From the NCBI GenBank assembly GCA_016204905.1, contig JACQJU010000036.1, positions 1 to 10,141 on the forward strand: a stretch of 10,141 nucleotides of DNA. Reading direction: 5' to 3'. The notes under the pieces are model-generated. The model saw nothing but the letters and a program-made list of their open reading frames with translations, had not been told where the DNA came from and made no database searches. Made by a program: the position numbers and the translations under genes. This document shows positions 1 to 4,639 of the stretch, in pieces; position 1 is the first letter of the stretch; every line of letters begins with the position of its first letter. The stretch is from Candidatus Gottesmanbacteria bacterium. Its GTDB lineage: Bacteria > Patescibacteriota > Microgenomatia > 2-02-FULL-39-11.

Positions 1-33
1 TATAAAAATTATAAACATTATAAAATAAATAGT

Positions 34-3000
34 ATGAAACTAACTGGTATAAGGGAACAAGTATTTTCAGATAGATATGCTTTAAAAGATGGTAAAGGAA
101 ATCCGATAGAGAAAACTCCTGAGGAAATGTGGAAGAGGGTAGCAAAGGGCGTAGCAGAAGTGGAAGGAAAAAATAGCAAAACCTGGGAAAAGAAATTTTA
201 TGGCGCGATGGAGGATTTCAAGTATGTTCCTGGAGGAAGAATATTAGCTGGAGCAGGAACGGGAAGTAAAGTAACTTTTTATAATTGTTTTGTTATACCT
301 TCTCCTCATGATTCCCGGGGTGGAATATTGGAAACGTTATCGCAAATGGTGGAGATAATGGCCAGGGGTGGTGGAGTAGGGATAAATCTTTCTTCGCTAA
401 GACCAAGAGGTGCATATGTGCGAAAAGTAAATGGGCACTCGTCTGGTCCCTGCAATTGGGCAGAGCTTTTTTCGGTAGCTACCAAAGATATTATCCAACA
501 AGGCGGAACTAGAAGAGGGGCTCTGATGCTGATGCTTTGGGATTGGCATCCAGATATAGAAGAATTTATCACTGTAAAGAGAGATTTATCTAGAATAAAT
601 GGAGCTAACCTTTCTGTTTGTGTTTCAGATGGATTTATGAAGGCGGTCAAAGAAAATGGCGAATGGGAACTCGGTTTTCCAGATATTACCGATAAAGATT
701 ATGACACTTTATGGGATGGGGACTTGCAGGAATGGAAGAAAAAAGGCAAGAAAGTAAAAGTGGTGCGGAAGGTTTCGGCGAGAAAAATGTGGGATCTAAT
801 TTGTGAGGCAGCCTGGACGTCGGCAGAGCCTGGGGTGGTATTTATGGAGAGGTATAACAAGTGGTTTAACAACTGGTATTGGGAAAAGGTCAACTGTGTT
901 AATCCGTGTGTAACTGGGGATACTCTTGTGGCAACAGAGAATGGTTGGATGCAGGCAAAGGAGCTGACTGTTGGTGTAAAGATACTGACTCCTAAGGGGC
1001 TTAAGCCGATTGATAAAGTGTATAACAACGGTAAACAAAGGATATATGAAGTTTCATTTTCCGATGGTGGAAATCTAAAGGCTACAGCCGATCACAAACT
1101 GAGAGTAGTACGGAACAAAAAGTTTACCTGGATTAAAGTAATAGATTTGAAGCGCGGGGATCAAGTGGTGGTGGTTGATAGAGCGGTGGTACCTTACTCT
1201 AAAAAGACTTTACCACAAAAAGCACTGGAATACGCAGAGAAAAATCAGTTGCTTCTGAATGGGGAGTACGACCGTGAATTAGGTTTTCTCATCGGTGTAA
1301 CTATAGGGGACGGGTATTTCGGTCAAATAGGACAAAGATTTGGTTACAGAATGAAACTTTGTTTCAGTAGACAGGAAGAACGATGGGGTAGCGTACTGGT
1401 AAAAGCGCTTCAGAAATTTGGTACTAACCCTCAGGTTGTCACGGTAGAGCATAAGGTACCTTACACTGATGGCACAATTGGTATACATGGATCGAAACAA
1501 ATATCGCTTTATAAACTGGCAAATGTACTGGGTTTGGCCGGATTGATACCTAAAACGGGACCTAATAAAAGTATTCCTGATGGACTTTTCAATCTTGGAG
1601 AAGATTTTCAAAAAGGACTTCTAGATGGACTATTTTCCACAGATGGTTCCGTTTCGATGAAATCCCATGATCCGATGCTTAGGCTTTCTTCATCCTCCAA
1701 GGTGCTCCTTGAACAAGCGCGATTACTTTTACTGAATTTTGGTATTCATAGCAGAATATATAAGGTGATCAGGCGAAGAACGACTTATGACGGAAGAGAA
1801 ATGGTTGGTACAGGGAAAAAGTACGACTTGTTAATCATGAACGAAGGAATCGCCCGATTTTACGAACTGATTGGTTTATCGCATCCGGAGAAAGCGAAGA
1901 GATTAGAGTCGGTGGCGCAGCAGTACTATTTCATGGGGGGTACCAACTTGTCTCGAGTGCATGAGGTGAAAGATACAGGAAAAGAGGAGGATGTATTTGA
2001 TGTGCATGAGCCAGAGACATTAACGTGGGTGACGAATGGTTATGTGAGTCTGGATTGTGGGGAAGAGGGTCTGCCAGCCTGGGGAGTATGTAATCTGGGA
2101 TCTCTAAATTTGTCTCAGTTTGTCAAAGATGGCAAGATGGACTACAAAGGTTTGGAAGAAACGGCCAAGACGGCGGTAAGATTTCAAGATGATGTAGTTG
2201 ATGCTGACGTCTATGTCTTTGACGAGATAAAGGAAGTGCAACTAAATGGCGAAAGAAGAATAGGAATAGGGACGATGGGATTGGGAGATGCTTTGATCAA
2301 GATGAAACTACGCTATGGTTCTCCTGATTCGCTCAAAGTGGTGGATAAGATTTTCCGTCTAATACGTGATAGTGTGTTTGAAGCTTCCGTAGAAATAGCC
2401 CGGGAAAAGGGTGCGTTTCCTAAATTTGATAAAGAGAAATATCTCCAAGGGTATTTTATCAAAAAGCTTTCCCCAGGCTTACGAAAGAAAATGAAAAAAT
2501 GGGGAATACGCAACTCGATACTGACACAACAAGCTCCGACAGGCTCGACATCGCTTCTTGCCGGAACCAGTAGTGGTATAGAGCCGGTGTATGAGTTTTC
2601 TTTTGTGAGAAGAGATAGATTGGGTGAACATATTTTGTATCATCCACTTTTTGAGGCTTGGAAGAAAGATCATCCCAAAGATCCTATACCTGATTATTTT
2701 GTTTCGGCAAATAATTTGACTCCCCAAGATCATATAAAAGTGCAAGCAGCTATTCAGGAATATGTAGATGCGTCAATATCCAAAACAGTCAATGCTCCAT
2801 CTACTCATACAGTAGAGGATGTTAAAAAACTCTATATGTTAGCCTATGAATTGGGATGTAAAGGGGTAACCTACATGAGGGAAGGATCTCGGCCGGGGGT
2901 TTTGGAGAGGGTAAAAGAAGAAAAGAAGCCAGTTCTTTCGGCAGGTGGGGAAGAAAAAGTAGAGGGAAATGGAAAAAGTATGCCGGAGATCAAACCCCGG

Positions 3001-3528
3001 CCGATGATGGTATCTGGGGCAACATATCAGATAGATACTCCTGTCGGAACTGCTTTTGTGACGATAAATACCAATGGTCATAATGAGCCATTGGAGGTAT
3101 TTATAAATGTAGGCAAAGCGGGATCTGATGTGGCTGCCATGGCCGAGGCTCTGGGTAGAGTAATATCACTCACGCTTCGGGTGGCCTCTCCAGTGTCTGC
3201 CAAAGAAAGAGTCAAGCAGGTATTTAATCAACTGATAGGTATTGGCGGATCCAAATCTATGGGATTTGGCGATAAAAGGGTGAGATCATTACCCGATGCT
3301 GTAGCTAAAGTATTGGCGATGCATTTTGACTTTAAACTGAAAAATGGTCAAGGTGCACAAATAAATGAAACAACAATCAAGCCGGTGCCTGTTTCGGTAG
3401 TAACACAGCAGGTTCTTCCTGTGGATGCGCATTCAGACTTTGATCTTTGTCCTTCTTGCGGAGAAGCCTCTTTGGCTTATGAAGAAGGTTGCAAGAAATG
3501 CTACTCTTGCGGATATTCTGAGTGCTAA
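34..3528 (+). CDS. nrdJ: Adenosylcobalamin-dependent (class II) ribonucleotide reductase, intein-containing precursor
   Basis: This cytoplasmic enzyme reduces ribonucleotides to deoxyribonucleotides with a thiyl radical generated from adenosylcobalamin. The 1164-residue precursor would give a product of about 781 residues after removal of the intein (residues 292-674), a usual size for NrdJ. Visible motifs are FYNCFVIPS with redox Cys85, GGGVGINLSSLRPRG, QGGTRRGA, the catalytic NPCGE split between N290-P291 and C675-G-E677, VCNLGS with Cys686 (probable redox partner of Cys85), and APTGSTS at 834-840. After ISKTVNAP come a TSCPD-type domain (about 996-1095) and a C-terminal zinc ribbon with Cys 1139, 1142, 1153, 1156, 1159 and 1164, typical of B12-dependent reductases. 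No ATP-cone is seen. The ATG is 33 bases from the window edge and has no Shine-Dalgarno sequence, so the start is likely but not proven. The adenosyltransferase gene follows and fits the cofactor need. Confidence 0.96.
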   Translation: MKLTGIREQVFSDRYALKDGKGNPIEKTPEEMWKRVAKGVAEVEGKNSKTWEKKFYGAMEDFKYVPGGRILAGAGTGSKVTFYNCFVIPSPHDSRGGILETLSQMVEIMARGGGVGINLSSLRPRGAYVRKVNGHSSGPCNWAELFSVATKDIIQQGGTRRGALMLMLWDWHPDIEEFITVKRDLSRINGANLSVCVSDGFMKAVKENGEWELGFPDITDKDYDTLWDGDLQEWKKKGKKVKVVRKVSARKMWDLICEAAWTSAEPGVVFMERYNKWFNNWYWEKVNCVNPCVTGDTLVATENGWMQAKELTVGVKILTPKGLKPIDKVYNNGKQRIYEVSFSDGGNLKATADHKLRVVRNKKFTWIKVIDLKRGDQVVVVDRAVVPYSKKTLPQKALEYAEKNQLLLNGEYDRELGFLIGVTIGDGYFGQIGQRFGYRMKLCFSRQEERWGSVLVKALQKFGTNPQVVTVEHKVPYTDGTIGIHGSKQISLYKLANVLGLAGLIPKTGPNKSIPDGLFNLGEDFQKGLLDGLFSTDGSVSMKSHDPMLRLSSSSKVLLEQARLLLLNFGIHSRIYKVIRRRTTYDGREMVGTGKKYDLLIMNEGIARFYELIGLSHPEKAKRLESVAQQYYFMGGTNLSRVHEVKDTGKEEDVFDVHEPETLTWVTNGYVSLDCGEEGLPAWGVCNLGSLNLSQFVKDGKMDYKGLEETAKTAVRFQDDVVDADVYVFDEIKEVQLNGERRIGIGTMGLGDALIKMKLRYGSPDSLKVVDKIFRLIRDSVFEASVEIAREKGAFPKFDKEKYLQGYFIKKLSPGLRKKMKKWGIRNSILTQQAPTGSTSLLAGTSSGIEPVYEFSFVRRDRLGEHILYHPLFEAWKKDHPKDPIPDYFVSANNLTPQDHIKVQAAIQEYVDASISKTVNAPSTHTVEDVKKLYMLAYELGCKGVTYMREGSRPGVLERVKEEKKPVLSAGGEEKVEGNGKSMPEIKPRPMMVSGATYQIDTPVGTAFVTINTNGHNEPLEVFINVGKAGSDVAAMAEALGRVISLTLRVASPVSAKERVKQVFNQLIGIGGSKSMGFGDKRVRSLPDAVAKVLAMHFDFKLKNGQGAQINETTIKPVPVSVVTQQVLPVDAHSDFDLCPSCGEASLAYEEGCKKCYSCGYSEC
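907..2055 (+). mobile_element. Intein with LAGLIDADG homing endonuclease domain, in the NrdJ active site
   Basis: Residues 292-674 of the precursor form an in-frame intein of 383 residues. It starts with Cys292 (CVTGDTLVATENGW, block A). Block B is ATADH with T351 and H354. Two LAGLIDADG-type motifs follow: LGFLIGVTIGDGYF with Asp426 and LLDGLFSTDGS with Asp537, the probable metal-binding acids of the endonuclease. The C-terminal blocks read EDVFDVHEPETLTWVTNG then YVSLD, followed by extein Cys675. The boundaries are set by the family motif NPCGE, restored when 291 and 675 are joined. The usual terminal His-Asn is replaced by Leu673-Asp674. Terminal Asp is rare, though some inteins with this ending are known to splice. 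The host reading frame is intact throughout, which suggests that splicing is retained. Confidence 0.95.
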
Positions 3529-3531
3529 TAG

Positions 3532-3569
3532 CCTAAATTGACCTAATTAACCTAATTGATCTAATTTAT
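3532..3569 (+). repeat. Degenerate 9-base tandem repeat (CCTAATTGA-like)
   Basis: About four copies of a 9-10-base unit follow the nrdJ stop: CCTAAATTGA, CCTAATTAA, CCTAATTGA, TCTAATTTA. The reverse complement of this array resembles the AATTAG/GGTCAATTAG sequence at 3610-3660, so the spacer is an imperfect palindrome built of short repeats. The same style recurs with other unit lengths elsewhere in the window. Confidence 0.75.
3538..3565 (+). promoter_or_regulatory. Promoter-like pair inside the tandem repeat, before the adenosyltransferase gene
   Basis: TTGACC (3538-3543) and TCTAAT (3560-3565) each match 5 of 6 bases of the sigma70 consensus, with a 16-base spacer. The elements are built from the repeat unit itself, so the match may be a by-product of the repeat. 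If used, transcription would start near 3572 and give a leader of about 100 bases containing the palindrome. Confidence 0.3.
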
Positions 3570-3624
3570 AAAAAATAACCAATGACTAATTTTTAGAAAC
3601 TGGGATTTGTTTAGGTCAATTAGA

Positions 3625-3644
3625 CCTGCCTGCCGGCAGGCAGG
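3625..3644. repeat. Perfect 20-base GC-rich palindrome
   Basis: CCTGCCTGCC is followed directly by its exact reverse complement. It is strongly GC-rich inside a very AT-rich spacer and is flanked by AATTAG on both sides (3619-3623 region and 3645-3650). It looks like an inserted small palindromic repeat. From memory, similar sequences are common in Patescibacteria genomes; I could not check this. The AATTAG flanks could be a target duplication but may simply belong to the local repeat. Confidence 0.8.
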
Positions 3645-3671
3645 AATTAGAATAATTAGAAATTTCCCCTT

Positions 3672-4214
3672 ATGTCTTCTAAACTCAAAATTTACACCAA
3701 AACGGGGGATCGTGGGCAGACGTCTCTCTATGGAGGAAAGAGGGTGTCTAAGAGTGACCAGAGAGTAATTGCTTATGGGTCTATAGATGAGATTAATAGT
3801 ACTCTGGGAATGGTAATTTCCAAAACAAACGACCAAAGAGTAAGAGAATTTCTAGAAGGGATACAAATAGACTTGTTTTTGATCGGGGCCAATCTGGCAG
3901 GAGCAAAACAGGAACTTAATTCTCTGGAGGCGAAAACAGAGGAAATAGAAAAATTTATAGATACTCTGGATAAAGATTTGCCGGAACTGAAAAATTTTAT
4001 ATTACCAGGTGGAAGTGAGGCGGGAGCGACGGTCAACTTTGCTCGAAGTGTAGCTAGGCGGGCAGAGAGGGAAGTGATCAAACTTGGGCAAACGGAACAA
4101 GTTGACAATACAGTAGTGAAGTATTTAAATAGATTATCGGATCTTTTGTTTATTGTAGGAAGATATTTGAACAGTTTAGAGGGTAAGAAAGAAACTATTT
4201 GGAAGGGTAAATAA
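3672..4214 (+). CDS. pduO: Cob(I)alamin adenosyltransferase, PduO type
   Basis: This cytoplasmic enzyme transfers the adenosyl group of ATP to cob(I)alamin, making adenosylcobalamin, the cofactor of the NrdJ encoded just upstream. The 180-residue protein has the full PduO/MMAB signature. The N-terminal ATP-binding segment reads IYTKTGDRGQTSLYGGKRV (residues 7-25), followed by KSDQRVIAYGSIDEINS (27-43). FILPGG lies at 109-114, ARSVARRAERE at 124-134 with the family's Arg125, Arg129, Arg130 and Glu132, and YLNRLSDLLF at 151-160. The length is normal for a single-domain enzyme. The ATG is chosen because the ATP-binding motif begins at residue 7; no Shine-Dalgarno sequence is visible. No other cobalamin synthesis or uptake gene is in the window, so the role is probably salvage of imported cobalamin. 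Confidence 0.95.
   Translation: MSSKLKIYTKTGDRGQTSLYGGKRVSKSDQRVIAYGSIDEINSTLGMVISKTNDQRVREFLEGIQIDLFLIGANLAGAKQELNSLEAKTEEIEKFIDTLDKDLPELKNFILPGGSEAGATVNFARSVARRAEREVIKLGQTEQVDNTVVKYLNRLSDLLFIVGRYLNSLEGKKETIWKGK
4102..4130 (+). promoter_or_regulatory. Possible promoter for the riboswitch leader, inside the adenosyltransferase gene
   Basis: A perfect TTGACA (4102-4107) is followed after 17 bases by TTAAAT (4125-4130), a 4 of 6 match to TATAAT. Initiation would fall near 4137, giving a transcript that enters the riboswitch leader. The position inside a coding region and the weak -10 make this only a candidate. Readthrough from nrdJ-pduO is the alternative source, since no terminator is visible after pduO. 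Confidence 0.3.
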
Positions 4215-4222
4215 ATTTTTAG

Positions 4223-4259
4223 GGCGCATTCCAAAATAGCCTAGACATTTGGATGCGCC
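4223..4259 (+). other. Hairpin 1 upstream of the riboswitch
   Basis: GGCGCAT (4223-4229) pairs with ATGCGCC (4253-4259), and CCAAA (4231-4235) with TTTGG (4248-4252). This gives 12 base pairs with one bulged T and a 12-base loop. It begins nine bases after the pduO stop codon. No U-tract follows on either strand, so it is not an ordinary intrinsic terminator. It could protect the 3' end of the pduO message or be an accessory domain of the leader. Confidence 0.6.
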
Positions 4260-4262
4260 ACA

Positions 4263-4312
4263 AAGGGCCGTAATCCTAAATAATTGTAAAAATTATTTAG
4301 GAACGAGCCCTT
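4263..4312 (+). other. Hairpin 2 upstream of the riboswitch, with internal loop
   Basis: The lower stem is AAGGGC (4263-4268) with GCCCTT (4307-4312). The upper stem is a perfect 11 base pairs, CCTAAATAATT (4275-4285) with AATTATTTAGG (4291-4301), closed by GTAAA. Between them is an internal loop CGTAAT/AACGA. It ends three bases before the riboswitch closing stem. I do not recognise it as a known RNA class. It may be an extra stem of the riboswitch or a separate element. Confidence 0.55.
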
Positions 4313-4342
4313 AGATTGAAGAGTTGAGGAATCTTGTGCCCT

Positions 4343-4369
4343 CCTTCGCCGAGGCTTCGGCGGGCGAGG
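4343..4369. repeat. GC-rich quasi-palindrome inserted in a riboswitch loop
   Basis: CCTTCGCC (4343-4350) pairs with GGCGAGG (4363-4369) with one bulged T. The centre can alternatively pair GCCGA with TCGGC. The 27-base block is strongly GC-rich in an AT-rich leader and sits exactly between the GTG and AATC halves of the loop that in the cobalamin family reads about GUGaAAAUC. It resembles the palindromes at 3625-3644 and 6913-6938 in size and composition. Confidence 0.75.
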
Positions 4370-4395
4370 TAATCAAGAACTGTGCCGCAACGGTA

Positions 4396-4477
4396 AGTCA
4401 GTAGTCAGTTATCAGCGGTCAGTAATCAGTTATCTTGTGATACTGAGAACTGAAAACCGAGTACTGAAGACTGAATA
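4396..4477 (+). repeat. 7-base tandem repeats forming the peripheral arm of the riboswitch
   Basis: The left half consists of five 7-base units of the type GTCAGTA/ATCAGTT. The right half has matching complementary units of the type ATACTGA/GAACTGA. TCAG and CTGA blocks can pair repeatedly around the TTGT loop near 4434-4438, giving a long imperfect hairpin with regular small mismatches. It occupies the place where other cobalamin riboswitches carry variable peripheral stems before the final conserved block. Confidence 0.75.
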
Positions 4478-4502
4478 AGTCCGGAACTCACCTTCAAGAA
4501 AA

Positions 4503-4624
4503 TCCCGAGCAGGATGAGTAAGTTGGTTAGATAATTAGACAGTTAGACAATTAGACAATTAGAAAAATTTTTACTAATTGACTAAATAACTAATTGACTA
4601 ATTAACTATTTAACCTCCTCGGGA
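4503..4624 (+). promoter_or_regulatory. Antiterminator pairing bridged by an AT-rich 8-base-repeat hairpin
   Basis: TCCCGAGCAGG (4503-4513) is complementary to CCTCCTCGGGA (4614-4624): 10 base pairs with one C-C mismatch. The second segment includes the 5' arm and part of the loop of the terminator, so the two structures exclude each other. The intervening DNA (4527-4562 and 4574-4609) is an imperfect palindrome of 8-base units (AATTAGAC on the left, CTAATTGA on the right) that would bring the two segments together. A short competing hairpin, ATCC (4502-4505) with GGAT (4512-4515), could break the antiterminator. Confidence 0.65.
4527..4609. repeat. AT-rich palindrome of 8-base tandem repeats
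   Basis: The left arm has four or five copies of AATTAGAC-like units ending at 4562, and the right arm has five CTAATTGA-like units from 4574. About 30 of 36 positions pair in register, around the loop AAAAATTTTTA (4563-4573). The repeats lie between riboswitch and terminator and probably act as a structural spacer in the RNA. Confidence 0.75.
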
Positions 4625-4639
4625 CAGAGGAGTTTTTTT
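4615..4639 (+). terminator. Intrinsic terminator overlapping the Shine-Dalgarno site of the 875-aa gene
   Basis: CTCCTC (4615-4620) pairs perfectly with GAGGAG (4627-4632) around GGGACA and is followed by seven Ts (4633-4639) that touch the ATG. GAGGAG is also a strong ribosome binding site seven bases before the start codon. Folding would therefore both end transcription and hide the ribosome binding site. This is the expression platform of the cobalamin riboswitch. Confidence 0.82.

Larger units (their letters stand above)
3529..3671. other. Repeat-rich spacer between nrdJ and the adenosyltransferase gene
   Basis: This 143-base spacer holds no gene. It consists of a 9-base tandem repeat (3532-3569), a partly complementary right half containing TTTAGGTCAATTAG and AATTAG copies, and a GC-rich palindrome. 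The left and right halves can form an imperfect AT-rich stem. I see no U-tract terminator, so transcription may continue from nrdJ into the next gene. Confidence 0.7.
4316..4497 (+). promoter_or_regulatory. Cobalamin riboswitch
   Basis: The aptamer has the recognisable core of the cobalamin family. GGAATCTTGTG (4328-4338) is followed, after an insertion, by AATCAAGA, with stem TCTTG/CAAGA (4332-4336 with 4374-4378). Next is ACTGTGCCGCAACGGTAAG (4379-4397), the conserved CCGCAACGGTAA segment, forming a 5-bp stem with loop GCCGCA. After a long peripheral arm comes AAGTCCGGAACTCACC (4478-4492 region), matching the family's 3' conserved AGYCCGGAnACC-like block. The closing stem pairs TTGAAG (4316-4321) with CTTCAA (4492-4497), then TGAG (4325-4328) with CTCA (4487-4490). 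It probably senses adenosyl- or another cobalamin; the ligand form is not decidable here. It lies downstream of pduO and upstream of the 875-aa gene, so by position it controls the latter. Confidence 0.87.

Noticed and set aside
1..33. Promoter for nrdJ in the AT-rich start of the window
   Set aside because: TATAAA-like strings occur several times, but with only 33 bases no -35 can be paired and the sequence is too AT-rich to decide.
34..3528. Frameshift or gene fusion in nrdJ, because it is far longer than usual
   Set aside because: The excess is fully explained by the in-frame intein, and the flanking extein motif rejoins exactly.
3773..4234. 153-codon open frame on the - strand opposite pduO
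   Set aside because: It lies opposite a strongly conserved enzyme gene, and the encoded sequence shows no recognisable domain.
4223..4259. Hairpin 1 as the terminator of nrdJ-pduO
   Set aside because: No T-run follows the stem on either strand; only the hairpin at 4615-4632 has a proper U-tract.
4379..4515. Kissing interaction between the aptamer loop GCCGCA and the downstream hairpin loop CGAGCA
   Set aside because: Such loop-loop contacts are known in cobalamin riboswitches, but the two loops share only about three complementary bases, which is too weak to claim.
4380..4613. Possible CRISPR array because of closely spaced repeats
   Set aside because: Units are 7-8 bases, degenerate and contiguous, with no spacers, and they fall into complementary arms; no cas gene is present.
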